DNA of 64,000 nucleotides from Reticulascus tulasneorum (GCA_001557505.1 LSAX01000007.1:2666001-2730000); one strand, 5' to 3'; positions 37,248 through 48,791 are shown, counted from the first letter of the stretch. A program made the numbers and translations. The notes: generated by a model not told the origin, from the letters alone.

Positions 37248-39836
37248 ATGCCCAAAGACCGTGACGTCGACATGGACGACCCCCAGTCCCCCCGCGAGAA
37301 GAGACCGAGAAGCAAGACGGAGAAGAGCAAGGGCGAGAAGGAACACCGATCGCACAAGCCGAGTTCACGATCCTCCAAGTCGAAAATGGGCGACACGGAT
37401 TCCCAGTCCCATCGACGTCATCGTACGAGGGACGAGAAGGATCGTTCTTCGTCGCTGGCCGATCTCGTCCCCGAGCTATCAAAAACCTCACTGGGTTCGA
37501 CCGAGCGGGTCTCGATGCCATACCCATCTTTCAGCAAGGCCCATAGCAAGGAGGCTATAGTCAGTCGGGACGATCTGTCTGCCTCTGCTGCGAGACGGAC
37601 GGATCCATTGACCCCCGAACCGACTGATATTGGCGAGGATGAGAAAAAGCGCTCCAAGTCGGCCGACTTCTCTGCTCCACGCAAGGTATCGACTTCGAAG
37701 AAGGATCTCCGACCTCCAAGCCCGCCCGAGACGGATCTGTCTACGCCGAAGAAACGGGCAGGCACGCCAGATACAAAGAAATCTCGAGAGGAAAGACCGA
37801 GCTCAAGGGTGTCGGGGCTGTCAGGACTGTCGCGGTCGGGCTCAAGAAATGACGAGAGGTCCAAACTAAGCTTCAAGTCCAAATCGTCGAGTCAGGCCAC
37901 CTTTTTCAAGTCGCCTGCTTTCATACCAGCGGGCTTCCACGACAGTTTGAATGTGAAGGACAAATCAGATGAGCCTTCGCGATCATCTTCCAAGAGAAGT
38001 GTAGCGGGAAAGACTTCAAAGAGACCAGAGCCGGTGGATGTCGATTCATCGCCAGAGAGTGCGCAGGACTCTTCGCCAAAGACGCCGACGCAGACCCCTC
38101 AGTTCCCACCGCCCATGTTCACCGCCGATGACAAGATTCCTCCTCCAAATATCCATTATCAGGACCCCGATTTTCTACCTTCCGCAACTCCTATGACGGA
38201 TTATGGCCCTTCACCTGCTCCTCCACCACCTCCGCCGCCGCCACCGCCGCTGAATATCCAAGATGCGCCAAGAGTCGACTACTTGCTTCAGAATGGTGGA
38301 CTGTCATATACCGTACCGAAGACATTTCTGTCGGTTCTCCCCCGTCAGAATGGGAACCGACCTTCAAACCCGCCCCTCGCAGGAGCTCAAACACTGTTTG
38401 CCCCGTTTTTCAACTTGTTGGAGCAGTACGAGTCTGTGCTTTCGAAAAGTGGCTCGGTTGCAGTTGCCACTGGCCATCGATCGGTGGCCCGTCGCCTGCT
38501 CGATCGTTTAGAGAATGTGTTTTCTCGAGAACTACCGCCGCACGGATGTACTTGCATCGTTTGTGACAGATCCCACGAGATACACAAGGGCCTTGGTTGG
38601 GGTGAGGTCCTCGAATGGGTTAGCGGCCGTATCGACCTGCCTCAATGGCCTCCATTTGACCTCGCGACCCTCGGTGTTAAAGCCGCAGAAATTTCTGCCG
38701 ACTTGCCGCCACGCCCGGCTTCGCCAGTCAAGATCGACCCGGATATCGCAGAGGAATTCCGGGAACACTACCTACGACAATCTAAGAAAGTCCGAGGAGC
38801 TGTTGACAAGTGGCTTTCTCACTGCGCAGAAGCACCTGCACCGCCGCCGCAGGAGGTGGACGACGAGACTCTCACATTCGCCATCCTCACGAATCTCGAT
38901 ACCGAGGACCGGCCTTACTTTAATGCTCTTTTGACAGGTGCCAAAGATGTGCAGCCTGCCAACAGAGCACCAACGCCTATGCGCAGACCTCGCCCAGATT
39001 TTATAATCAAGGCGGGACTATCCCTGCAGCGGCTCTACCGTCTAGCACAGGTCCCGCGGGATGCGGAAACCGCTACATATCTTATTAAAAATCCACACAC
39101 ACACGATCTACTTGTTACGATATCCGATATCAACAAATCCGAGTGGGAAATTCTAATATCTGGAAGATTCGATGGCTTCCTTTGGTCTGGAGCGGACGCA
39201 GATGAAGTGGCAACTCCGACTGCTGAATCACGAGGCGCTACTCCTGCCAGTGGCTACTTCCCGAGTCGGGTCCCTACTGCAAGTCCAGGATTCAGGGGTA
39301 CTCCGGGGATTCCAGGCTCTCGTGGCACCACACCGTTCTCGCCGTATTCGCGTGGTACGACTCCTGCGTCGTTCGTGAGCGTCAGCTCGTCTGGACAGCA
39401 GAATCGGCAAGCAGTGTCTAGAGATGAGGAAATGGAAATGGCTGTGCTGGCTGAGGTGGAGCGAGAGATCTACCAGGGCATGGAGATACTAGAGGATGCG
39501 TTCGAATCTCTACACCTCCGAGCAGAGATGGTGAGGACCGCTCTGCGTAACCGAGGGGCCGGCTTGATGCTCAACCTGCAGCACCGACGACGAATCGATG
39601 TGCTCCCGAGCCAAGGGTCAGGTAACTCGCAAAACTCCGGATATGAACGTCCAGCCTGGGCTCAGGCTGCCAGCGAGGGCGACGCTGGTAGCGACAGCGA
39701 GTGGGGCGGTGAAGACTTTGAGCTGGCGCCTGATGACTCGGCCAGCAACATTAGCAGCTCGAGACATCGACGGCCGAAGAGACGTACGGAGCGACGTACC
39801 CCAGCCCCTATAGAGGAAGACGAAGAGGAGAATTAG
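37248..39836 (+). CDS. Conserved-type fungal protein, intronless, low-complexity N-terminus
   Basis: A single open frame of 862 residues. Residues 1-320 are disordered: charged and Ser/Lys/Arg-rich, with many SP and TP sites. A proline run follows (about 323-336). Residues about 345-650 look folded: LSYTVPKTFLSVLP, an FAPFFNLLEQYESVLSKSG helix, a CTCIVCDRSHEIHKG segment (about 434-448) with Cys and His that could bind zinc, and TLTFAILTNLDTEDRPYFNALL. A Gly/Ser/Thr/Pro linker follows, then a helical segment (EMEMAVLAEVEREIYQGMEI, about 727-746) and an acidic, basic-tipped tail. I do not recognise the family. The lack of introns over 2.6 kb contrasts with its neighbours. A nuclear or cytoskeletal regulatory protein is possible but not shown. 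Confidence 0.85.
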   Translation: MPKDRDVDMDDPQSPREKRPRSKTEKSKGEKEHRSHKPSSRSSKSKMGDTDSQSHRRHRTRDEKDRSSSLADLVPELSKTSLGSTERVSMPYPSFSKAHSKEAIVSRDDLSASAARRTDPLTPEPTDIGEDEKKRSKSADFSAPRKVSTSKKDLRPPSPPETDLSTPKKRAGTPDTKKSREERPSSRVSGLSGLSRSGSRNDERSKLSFKSKSSSQATFFKSPAFIPAGFHDSLNVKDKSDEPSRSSSKRSVAGKTSKRPEPVDVDSSPESAQDSSPKTPTQTPQFPPPMFTADDKIPPPNIHYQDPDFLPSATPMTDYGPSPAPPPPPPPPPPLNIQDAPRVDYLLQNGGLSYTVPKTFLSVLPRQNGNRPSNPPLAGAQTLFAPFFNLLEQYESVLSKSGSVAVATGHRSVARRLLDRLENVFSRELPPHGCTCIVCDRSHEIHKGLGWGEVLEWVSGRIDLPQWPPFDLATLGVKAAEISADLPPRPASPVKIDPDIAEEFREHYLRQSKKVRGAVDKWLSHCAEAPAPPPQEVDDETLTFAILTNLDTEDRPYFNALLTGAKDVQPANRAPTPMRRPRPDFIIKAGLSLQRLYRLAQVPRDAETATYLIKNPHTHDLLVTISDINKSEWEILISGRFDGFLWSGADADEVATPTAESRGATPASGYFPSRVPTASPGFRGTPGIPGSRGTTPFSPYSRGTTPASFVSVSSSGQQNRQAVSRDEEMEMAVLAEVEREIYQGMEILEDAFESLHLRAEMVRTALRNRGAGLMLNLQHRRRIDVLPSQGSGNSQNSGYERPAWAQAASEGDAGSDSEWGGEDFELAPDDSASNISSSRHRRPKRRTERRTPAPIEEDEEEN

Positions 39837-41393
39837 GGTACTGCCGACAAACCTTGAAAGGCGAGAACATGCCACAGATTGGAAACCTACATGGAGGGGA
39901 TAAGCCCAAGCCCCCAAGCGTACGGACGAAGGGGCAGGAAGCGAGGATGGAGTTGACTGATAGGGGTGAGATTCAGGACAGGAGCACGTTCACATGCTTG
40001 TTCGGAAAGTTTCTCTCGTCGGCTAGAGAATTGTATCTGCATTGAAGGCGAGCAAGTTTTGTTCGGATACCACATTGTATTTCCCCGTTTTGCTTGGTCA
40101 TGTTCATCAGCAGGAGTGGTGGATTCTGGTCTGGTTTTCGCAAGCTTGTTTTTCTCTGTTGGAATCTTCATGGACTAAAAAGAAACGGGTCATGGAAAGG
40201 TCTGCTGTTAGCGGCGAGGTACCCTCGGCCGCTCCAGGTGGTGTGGATACTCGACCACATATTTTGTTGTTCTTGTACAAGATTTCTGGGAGGAGAGGAG
40301 TGTGGTGGTCGGAGGCTGTCAGTTCATGCCGGGACCCAGCGGCCTGGTAAGCTAGGGGGTTTGAATGTGCCCGGATGATGGCACGTTACACATCCGGTGG
40401 TTGGATGTTCTTGGTCCGGCGCGGACTACCTAGGACTCGGGCCTTTTTGCTTCGGCCGTACGTATAGCTGCATTGCTTCGGAGTCTAATACATCAGCCTG
40501 GAAGGCAAACTGAACTTGAAACTCTGTTTCTGGGAACAACATGTGATAGCGTGAGGGCGGATGTCATGGCGTCGAAAGTGTCTTTGCATCCCTACTGGAG
40601 CGTCATACCCAATGTAAGAATTCTATGTTTCCTGTAGACCTGTAGCAAGCCGTGCCTGACTGCACGGCCAACTGCTGATGGATATTATCTAGTGCTTATC
40701 TATCACTCGTAATCTTCAATCTCTGTCCGACAGAACCCCAAGTCTGAGGTGCCATATAGGCTATCCATCCAGCCCAAAGCGACCAAGCAATCCTCCACCC
40801 AGCAGGGGATTCTGACTGCCGGTGCATTCTCCCACTTTTACCCCCCCTCTCCGCCTCAGCACAGGCTACAGTAGTAGATCGCCCCCGCAATCCCCACCTT
40901 CACCTCGACGACATCGCGGGGAGAGCCGGCCCCAACACGTGTAAGTTTTACTCTGGGGCCCTTTCTTCCCCCCATCTCAAAGTGTCTTTCTCTGGGGGAC
41001 AAGTGTGATTTATAAGATATTAAGGTTTCGCGTTTGGGCGAGAAACTTGCGAAAAGCTGCATCAAAGTGGCGTCAAACCTCGGTCGGCAAAACATCGTTG
41101 CTCCCCCTACAGAGAAAAATAATAACGCCGTGGGGCTGTTTAGGTGGTAGGATCACAGGCACCCCCGATTTCTTGCCAGGAGAAGTGAACGAGGTTTGTT
41201 TGTTTGTTGGTTCTGAGGTTTTGGGAAGAGGCGATTACGGAGCATTACATAACGGAACACTCGTGGCCCAAATATATATAGAGAGGTAGACAGCTCGTCC
41301 CGGATGCTTCTTCCTGTCCTCGTTTTGACTTCAATTGATACAGTCGAAGAAAGAAAAGAAAGAAAGAAAGACAAGAGAGGCAAAGAGACGACG
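39837..41393. other. Intergenic region and dioxygenase promoter
   Basis: About 1.5 kb with no supported exon. It ends in a TATA-like box and a purine-rich leader described separately. Confidence 0.55.
41270..41393 (+). promoter_or_regulatory. TATA-like box and GA-rich leader of the dioxygenase gene
   Basis: ATATATATA at 41272-41280 lies about 115 bases upstream of the ATG at 41394. Between 41345 and 41390 the leader is almost purely purine (repeated GAAA). A clear TATA box is less common at fungal housekeeping genes and fits an inducible catabolic gene (inference). Confidence 0.45.
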
Positions 41394-42542
41394 ATGGACT
41401 CTCAGAAATCCAGAAAGCAAGATGTGGGGGGCGAGAAGCACCCTCCCCTGCTCGATCTCACCATCGACAACATCACCCCCAACACGATCCGCATCAACTC
41501 GCAGAGCAGCGACGCGCGCCTCGTGTACCTCATGTCGCGGCTCGTGATGCACCTGCACGACTTTGCGCGCGAGACCAGGCTCAGCACCGACGAGTGGATG
41601 GCGTCGCTGGACTTCCTCGTCAAGTGCGGCCAGATCAGCACCGATGTGCGACATGTGAGTTGCCGCTGCGTCTCCCGTCCATACGTTCGTGGGCTGTGTG
41701 GTTGCGACGCAGGTTGGCTGATGCTGTGCGGCAGGAATTCATCCTTCTCTCGGACGTCCTGGGACTTTCGCTGCTGGTGGACAATATCAACCACCCGAAG
41801 CCACCGGACTCCACTGAGGGATCGGTGCTCGGTCCGTTCCACACGCATGATGCGCCTGTCCTCCCCAACGGGTCGAAAATGGCCGCTGATCCGGAGGGCG
41901 AGCCGCTGCTGGCCGTGTGTACGGTGAAAGACAGGCAGGGAAACCCGATCCCTGGCGTCAAGATTGACATCTGGGAGACGGATAGCTCCGGCCACTATGA
42001 TGTCCAGCATGACGAGAGGGGCGAGCCCAGCGAGCGCTGTGTCATGGAATCCGACAACCAGGGGCGCTTCTGGTTCAGGGGGATCAAGCCTGTGAGCTAT
42101 CCCATCCCGCACGATGGGCCGGTGGGACAGCTGCTCCAGAAGCTGGGCCGGCATTGCTGGCGTCCGGCACATGTGCATTTCATGTTTGAGAAGCACGGTT
42201 GGGATCATCTGGTCACGTACGTATCGCGCGCCTCCCGTGCACCGCCGAGCTAGAAGACTGACTATCTGCAGGGCATTATATATCAGCGGTGATCCGTACG
42301 AGACTTCAGATGCGGTCTTCGGAGTCAAGCAGAGCCTGGTGGTGGACCTGAGCAAGGTCGACAAGCTGACAGCCCAGTCGTACGACGTGGAGGAGGGGAC
42401 TTGGCTGCTCAAGCATGACTTTGTTCTGGTCACACAGGAGGACACGGAGAAGCTGAGGGACCAAAACGCAAGCGAGGCTTTGGAGAAGCTGGGTCTGAGG
42501 ATGAAGCTGGTGGACCATCTACCTGTGCCAGAACTGGACTAG
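41394..42542 (+). CDS. Intradiol ring-cleavage dioxygenase (hydroxyquinol 1,2-dioxygenase type)
   Basis: Three exons: 41394-41654, 41735-42216 and 42272-42542 (introns 80 and 55 bp), giving 337 residues. An N-terminal helical dioxygenase_N domain (about 35-125) precedes the catalytic beta-sandwich. The four non-haem Fe(III) ligands are visible: Y175 (GHYDVQ), Y209 (SYPIPHDGPVG), H233 and H235 (RPAHVHF). The PIPHDGPVGQLL text and overall length fit the hydroxyquinol/catechol 1,2-dioxygenase group, which opens the aromatic ring between adjacent hydroxyls to give a maleylacetate or muconate precursor for the 3-oxoadipate pathway. No other pathway gene is adjacent. Catechol versus hydroxyquinol preference cannot be settled by reading. 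The 3' end faces TRM44 with only 45 bases between stop codons. Confidence 0.93.
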
Positions 42543-42587
42543 TTTGTAACCATAAAATGGGTGGCTGAGGTGAATACACGGAGTTTC

Positions 42588-44051
42588 TCAATGGCCCCGA
42601 GGTGCTATCTTCGTCAGTTTGGCGACGTTCTCGAAATAGCCCTCTGTTCCTCCGTATTTCCTGATTATCTCGTCGATATCGACGGTGTTCGCAACCTCAG
42701 TCCTCCGTCGCCCAACCAAGCCGGTATTCCTCGTGCTCGGTATCCGCAGCATCTCCGTCTCCACGTCCCAGCCGCATTCCTCGGCTATCTGAGACACCCA
42801 GTCGACCAGAGAGGCGAACGTCGAACTTCCCTTCGACTTGTCTCGAGGGGCGGGGGCTCTGTACTTTGCGCCTGTTAGGCTGTGGCTGCAGCAGGGTATG
42901 ATGATGAACGGGCAGTCGGATATGGCGGCCAGGATGGGGGTCCACGGTGTGAGTTCGTCTGCGTGGTTGGAGATTATAAAAGTGCCGCTAGGAAATAGGC
43001 CATCGTGGATATCGTCCTCGTCGATCAAGGCATCGCCGTCTTTGTTTCTTTCCGGTCGACGCACGACCGATGGTAAAAGCACCAGTTTTCTCAAGGAATC
43101 CTGCCCTCCACTATTTTGACTATAATTATCCCATGACTTGCGTGCTCTGGCATCGAACCCCCAGCCATTAAAGCCTTCCTGCTGCAGGAGATGGACAAGA
43201 AGTCCGTTGCCGCACCCGATGTCGACGAAGCCGGGGAACGGCTTGTCTTTGTACATGTCTGCCCAGAGCTCAATGAGGAACGCAGCTATTCCCAGGTCTT
43301 CAAATACATGCTTGACGGGATCCGTGGACTCGGCCCAGGTTTGAATGAGATCCGATGCATACTTCAGCTTGAATTGAGCATATTTATTTTGGAATCTAGC
43401 CTGCGGGATCAAGACATCATGGTTGACTCGTTTGACGTAGCCAGTAACACGTCCCTCGCCATGCTTGGAGAGGACAGAAAGAAGCATCTGGGCTGTTCTC
43501 ACCAGCTTGGTGATCTGGATATCGGCATCATTGAAGAGCCAGTAGTGGACAGAGATGGTGCCTTTGTTGCTGGCAAAGTCCCAATCATGGAGATGCGCCA
43601 CGCCCTGGACTCGGGGATGATAAAAGGGCAACTCATCTGCAGTAGATGTATGTGGTAGGTAGACGACCAAGGACCGAGTCTGCTTCTCGCTGGCGCCTTC
43701 ATAGAAGAGACAGGTCTGATCCAGGGGGTCATCTCGACGGGTATTTCTGGGTATTAGTCTCCGGACGAGCGTCCTCTTGAGCTGGAAATCTCGGAACTGG
43801 GCGAGCCTGGGTTGGTCTGTGCCCTCAGAATGAATATCCTCAACATCTCCCTCCTGGTCAAACAGAATATCTGCTCGGAACAGCCACGAAGAGTTGTTGT
43901 TGGGATTCTTGATAAGATTCGTCATAACATCGTGGAATATTTCCGGGCCAAACGAGCATTCATGCTTGAGCAGGGGAGACCACACAGCCTCTGAGAAATC
44001 CTCCATCAGCGGCTCTGCTCCAGCGACAAAAGCCGTAGGGTTGAACACCAT
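42588..44051 (-). CDS. TRM44: tRNA(Ser) Um44 2'-O-methyltransferase
   Basis: One intronless frame on the minus strand, 487 residues, from the ATG at 44051. TRM44 uses S-adenosylmethionine to methylate the 2'-O of uridine 44 in tRNA(Ser) in the cytoplasm. The family signature is visible: [15 protein letters not shown] (about 275-290) is the SAM-binding loop, followed by [15 protein letters not shown], and later [13 protein letters not shown] and [16 protein letters not shown]. The length agrees with fungal homologues (yeast is somewhat longer). It overlaps no other gene but its 3' end is nearly back to back with the dioxygenase, so their 3' UTRs must overlap on opposite strands. Confidence 0.94.
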   Translation of the reverse strand: MVFNPTAFVAGAEPLMEDFSEAVWSPLLKHECSFGPEIFHDVMTNLIKNPNNNSSWLFRADILFDQEGDVEDIHSEGTDQPRLAQFRDFQLKRTLVRRLIPRNTRRDDPLDQTCLFYEGASEKQTRSLVVYLPHTSTADELPFYHPRVQGVAHLHDWDFASNKGTISVHYWLFNDADIQITKLVRTAQMLLSVLSKHGEGRVTGYVKRVNHDVLIPQARFQNKYAQFKLKYASDLIQTWAESTDPVKHVFEDLGIAAFLIELWADMYKDKPFPGFVDIGCGNGLLVHLLQQEGFNGWGFDARARKSWDNYSQNSGGQDSLRKLVLLPSVVRRPERNKDGDALIDEDDIHDGLFPSGTFIISNHADELTPWTPILAAISDCPFIIIPCCSHSLTGAKYRAPAPRDKSKGSSTFASLVDWVSQIAEECGWDVETEMLRIPSTRNTGLVGRRRTEVANTVDIDEIIRKYGGTEGYFENVAKLTKIAPRGH

Positions 44052-44879
44052 GGTTAGCGTGAGCGAGCGTCAGCGTCTCACTCACTCACTATTTCCAGAG
44101 ACTCAAAGCTCAGGTGGCCTCCTGCCGCAGGATGTCTCCAGATGCGGAGCGGCCGACGATCGCTGGATGGATGGGCCAGCATGCGGGCTATGCGGCTCTC
44201 GCCGGAAGTTCAGTCATATTCACCTTTGGAAAGAAAATGTGTCATGCAGGGCAATTGACTTACTCCACTGCCACATGATGCAGAGCCTGGATTTGGGGGG
44301 GGCGGCTCAGATGACAAAAGTCTCGGAGACAGGGGAGGGTGGACTTGGAGGTATCGATTATTGAGAAGATACTAGGTATGGCGGTACTTTTGATACCCAG
44401 ACAGGAGTAATTTGACTGCCTAAATACTTGATATAATTGTACTCTTTAGTGCCACGGTACGAAACCTTATGTTCTGGATAATTCCAAGCGAACAGCACTA
44501 GCTGTGAATCAAAGCCGGGCTACCTCCCCATCAGCCAATCAAGCTCGCTACCTATCTGACTCCCTGTGCCTTTAACGCCATCGTCCCTTTGCCCCTCCGA
44601 AAGCGCGCCCCTCCAAGACCTCTCTCTTCAACTTCCACGATCCTCTACTTCAGCATCCAGCAAGCAAGCATTTCTACAAAAGCCTCATCGCCTCGCACTC
44701 CTTCTTGCAGTCTATCAAACAGCAACTTCTGCCATCTTCTCATCGGCCACACTCAACCCCCTTCTCCCTCTCACACCACGCCCGTCATAGCGAGACACTT
44801 ACACAAGTCGTCGGTCGCTAATTCAAGTCTGACTCTCAACAAACCCGCTCCCCAAGGCCACCCCGGAACAGACGAGTTT
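44052..44879. promoter_or_regulatory. Divergent TRM44 / eIF1 promoter region
   Basis: 828 bases between the two start codons. The eIF1-proximal 300 bases (44575-44875) form a strongly CT-rich leader, typical of highly expressed fungal translation genes. No discrete factor site is claimed. Confidence 0.45.
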
Positions 44880-45568
44880 ATGTCAATTGAAAATCTCAAG
44901 ACCTACGGTATGTGCTCTATGCCCCATTTATTTGCTTGCACAAGATTCTAGATGGTCTCGCCTGCGTTGCTCCTCGCTTGTGACATTGTCGCATAGCCTA
45001 GCCTCGCACCCGTCGTCACTTCCACTTACAGAAAACCCCTGGACACGACATTGTACTGACCATGATCTGCTACAGACCCCTTCGCCGAAGCCGACGAAGA
45101 CACAGGAGAAATCAAACAGGCTCAGAATTACATCCATATACGCATTCAACGTACGTCGCTTCCCCGGCTGGTGGTGAAATGGCTCAAAATGTCGCATGGC
45201 AATTTCGCGCAACGCCACCCTTCGCCGTACCTTGCACAGCCACCAAGATGCTAACATAGAGTCACAGAGCGCAATGGCCGTAAAACTCTGACTACCGTCC
45301 AGGGTCTTCCGAAGAAGTTCGACCAGAAGAAAATTCTGAAGGTCATCAAGAAGAAGTTTGGTATGTTGCAGCCTAGACTGTGACTCTTTGTCGACTCATG
45401 CTAACGACGCCGCCAACAGCTTGCAATGGCACCATTGTCAACGACACCGAGATGGGCGAGGTGATCCAGCTCCAAGGTGATCAGCGAAAGGATGTCCAGG
45501 AATTTCTCATCGATAAGAAAGAGGGCCTCGGGCTAGATGTCAAGACTATCAAAGTCCACGGTTTCTAA
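44880..45568 (+). CDS. SUI1: Translation initiation factor eIF1
   Basis: Four exons: 44880-44907 (28 nt), 45076-45150, 45268-45360 and 45420-45568, with introns of 168, 117 and 59 bp. All phases match and give 114 residues, close to the 108 of yeast Sui1. eIF1 binds the 40S subunit near the P site and enforces start-codon selection. The SUI1 domain is clear: IHIRIQQRNGRKTLTTVQG, KKFDQKKILKVIKKKFACNG and a C-terminal GDQRKDVQEFL and IKVHGF ending. Only one short ATG exon precedes a relatively long first intron, a common arrangement for highly expressed fungal genes. Confidence 0.97.
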
Positions 45569-46220
45569 GACCAGCAGGCCCATGCCCTGTCAACTTCGAC
45601 GATCCCGGGGTTGACATTCGGATGTATGAGATCTCATACCTATTGCGTCGGCTTTTCGAGCGCTTCTGCGCAGAGAGCTCTTGGCCCGACTGGTGTTAGG
45701 ACGGCACAAATCTTACCAATGTTGAAGAACTGGTGAGATGGGATGGCCTGCACCGACTTATGGTGCATGATGCGGGGTTTGCTCTAGTAGTTTAGTCAGA
45801 GAGCATTGCCTGTAGCTTGCCATTCGTTCCTTGGCGGTTTAGACAAGTCTGGCACGAGACATGAGCAATTTATAATGTTTTTGCAATACTATTGATCTCT
45901 TTGATTGTTATAGCCATAGGAAATTCCGACTCCTCTCAAAGTGACCATACGATACAGCTCCAGAGGCCGAGTATGGGTTGTATGCTGCCCATCATATAGC
46001 AGTCCGTCCAGTAATTGTCGAAGCTACGACTTCCACCTCACAGCATCATCCGTTCCGGGCCAGAGGCACAATTGCTCTTATGAAATCCCTCACATGGTCT
46101 TGCGCGAGCATCACCAACAGCACGAGTCGGAGACAGAGGCCACACCGAGATGTTCATCTTCATAGATGTGATAATATACAACCACCAAAGCCAAATGTAC
46201 AGGAGGTATCTGCTCTTCTT
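45569..46220. other. Convergent intergenic region
   Basis: About 650 bases between the eIF1 and EOS1 stop codons, presumed 3' UTRs; AT-rich near 45860-45920. No gene is seen. Confidence 0.55.
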
Positions 46221-47200
46221 TCATAACGAATCAGACGCATGAGGAGCAACAGTTATGCCCTCAACCAGCCGAAGTCCTGCTTCCCATTGGCTCCTCCCTA
46301 TTGTAATCAAAGGTATCTCGGGGTAATCTGACCGGTTATGTACAAGTCCGAGCAAAGCCACCAAGCTGATGAAGCTAGCCATGGAGAAGATGTTGATAGA
46401 TGTCGAAGTTTCCTTTCGGATGTTGATTTTACGCTGGGTGATATGGTAGCAAACCGTGAGAGTCTGCAAGTCCGCCTAAATATCAGCACATGAGGCACGG
46501 GAAAGGGGGAGGGGGTCGTGTAACCGTTGCAATGCTAATCCAACCTGGGAGCAGCAATCGGGAATCGTCGAAACCGCCTGCGAGGAAGAGAATCCAAGAG
46601 GTAACGTAGGCGTTAGTCATGTTGATCGTGAGGAGTCGGATGAGGGTGGCTTGTGGGGTGTAGTTGATGAGCCTGGGAGAACGGAGAAGATCAGCAACAA
46701 GGCCCACAAGCTCGAGGAGCTCCCAGACTGCTCGGTGAGGAAGGACTAACCATCGAGACATCAGGCAATCGGTGAAGAAGAAGGAGAGGTATGCCGAGGC
46801 ACCGCACTATGCGATCTCATCAGCAACAAGCGACGTCATGTTCCCGTAGAGTAGCCCGCCATACCCACATAACACCCAGCAACGTTTCAGTCAGTGGGAA
46901 TGGTATGACATCGTTCGAGCCAGCCCCGTCCGGAGGGCAGCTATACGTCCGCGAAACCGGAATGATCTGGAGGAGGAGCTCGAGGGCGGACGTCGTGCCC
47001 CAGACGATGGCGGGGCTAATGGACAGCAGGCGGCAGAGAAACAGCCAAGGGCGATACGACTTGGGCACGTTCAGGACGACGGCGATGCGCGGTTCCAGGA
47101 GCGACGAGGGAAGCAAGTTCGCCTTGTCCTTGATATCCAGCTCCGTAGCTCTCGATACCGCTCCTACTCTTCCCGAAATAGGGATAGCAGGTTTGGCCAT
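46221..47200 (-). CDS. EOS1: N-glycosylation protein EOS1
   Basis: Minus strand, four exons: 47200-46865, 46806-46751, 46672-46525 and 46463-46221 (introns 58, 78 and 61 bp), giving 260 residues. Yeast Eos1 is an ER membrane protein needed for normal N-glycosylation and oxidative-stress tolerance. The family text is visible across splice junctions: YRPWLFLCRLLSISPAIVWG, then the exon 1-2 join giving VMW-CGASAYLSFFFTDCLM, then SRWLINYTPQATLIRLLT. Four to five hydrophobic segments are present. The third intron uses a weaker donor (GTTACA), but the join at ATTLTVCYHITQRK is required to keep the family sequence. It starts 315 bases from the mL45-like gene, on the opposite strand. Confidence 0.93.
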
Positions 47201-47515
47201 CTAAGCTGCGACTGAGTGCGAGTCCATGATGTCGGGGCCAGTTTGCACGAGGAACAGGGTTGGCTCCCATTGCATTTGCAGGGGTGGGCGAATAGACGCT
47301 AGTGGTCCCGTCCCAAAGAAACGCCGAAGCATGCCAGCCGCCAAGCCCCCGTCTAAAAATTCCCAAATTCACGAACTCGACCCTTTGCCCGAAGCTTGCA
47401 ATTGTTCACCACCCGATACCGAAGCTTCAGCAATTCACACCTCCCCCATCCTGTGGATTTAGCACGCGACTCATCCAACCACGGATGAGTCCGCAACGGT
47501 AACCCCTACTCCGCC
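47201..47515. promoter_or_regulatory. Bidirectional promoter between EOS1 and the mL45-like gene
   Basis: Only 315 bases separate the two start codons, so both promoters must lie in this segment. I name no factor site. Confidence 0.6.
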
Positions 47516-48496
47516 ATGTCTCGTTTGCAGCGACCCCTCGTCGGCCTGAGCAGCGCCAGGGCTTCGATCCAGCCATGGTCTACGCAGCTGCTGCCGATGC
47601 GATGGCCGGCGACGGGCAGCAATGGGAACCGAAGACACGCCTCTGGAATGCCCTCCAGACGGGATCAGGAACTCATGGTCCCGGCTATGTCGAGAGACGA
47701 GCACCACGCCGCGATGCACCGTGCAGCTTTCTTGATTCCAGGTATGTCCCGCTTAACCGAAGCCGCTTCGCCTCGCCACAGGCAATTTGACCACCGACGA
47801 TGCGCTGAGACTAATTGATGATGCACAGGCACCTTTGTTGCTCTTCCGTTCTCCCGTGCTCCGAAACAGCCTCGGGCCTTCTTCAACTACCAGTACGAGC
47901 GCTTTTATACGAAGGCTTGGGACGTCATTACATTACTGGGTCTGAAGATCTCTTCGATGCCGAGCTGGTTAAGCCGGCCGTTGATGAAGACCGGCCGGCG
48001 ACAGATCGTACCCACGGCCAAGGCGCTTCACAGGCTCATGGGAGATTCAATGGCTGCCGGCGATACGGAAACACTACGGGAAGTGTGCGTGCCCAGTCTG
48101 CACACCACGCTGACTGGGGCTATCCAAAAGCGGAAGCGCAACGAGCGAATCATCTGGGATGTCAAGTACAAAGGAAGCCCGCGCATACTCTCTCACAAGA
48201 TGATCTCGTTGCCTCCACTTCAGGTCGGTCCGGTGATACAGCAAGCGGTAGTGGCGATACACACGGAGCAGTCGCTCGAGAAGTACGATTTGAGGACGGA
48301 CAAGAAGATCTCATCTTCGAAGCCAAAGGAGATGGTGGAGTACGTGGTGTTGACGAGGCACATTGACCAGAAGACCTGGAAACCGCACCCGTGGAGGATA
48401 TTCGGGAATACGAAGGAGTCTACGCTTGAGGACTGGCTGCTGGATAAAAGGGCCTTTGAGGTGCAGCAAGAAGAGGCAGTCAAGAAGGGAATGTAA
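47516..48496 (+). CDS. Mitochondrial mL45/Mba1-like protein (Tim44-like domain)
   Basis: Two exons, 47516-47741 and 47829-48496 (intron 87 bp), give 297 residues. The N-terminus is basic and Ser/Arg-rich without acidic residues at first (MSRLQRPLVGLSSARAS), as expected of a mitochondrial presequence. The rest matches the Tim44-like fold of mL45/Mba1: FYTKAWDVITLLGLKISS, then LHTTLTGAIQKRKRNERIIW, QAVVAIHTEQSLEKYD and a C-terminal WRIFGNTKESTLEDWL. In yeast Mba1 docks the mitoribosome to the inner membrane next to Oxa1; mL45 is the equivalent ribosomal subunit in other lineages. It is divergent from EOS1 and convergent with the symporter gene, 295 bases away. Confidence 0.9.
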
Positions 48497-48791
48497 TTTG
48501 CCAAGAGTGTCCGAAGGTAGGAGGGCTGGAAACGTAGTGACTGTATTTTACGTGTATATAACGGGCATAAAGAGTGGCCTTGGTACATGGGAGCTAATGA
48601 CTCCGAGAACCAAGCTGAATGAAATAGAAACAAACTCCTCGTCGACTTCTCCACCCACAGCCTCCTCGTTCCCTGTACTTCGACTAGAGTCCTGTACCAG
48701 TGTTTTGATTGAATGTCCGATACCTGGTCGCAGACTGGTCAGGACTAAGCCAGGATGACTGCTACATTACTTGATACTGCACCGAGCAGAT

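Noticed and set aside
41394..42542. Aromatic-degradation gene cluster around the dioxygenase
   Set aside because: The neighbours are TRM44, eIF1 and an unrelated disordered protein; no hydroxylase, reductase or transporter of the pathway is adjacent.
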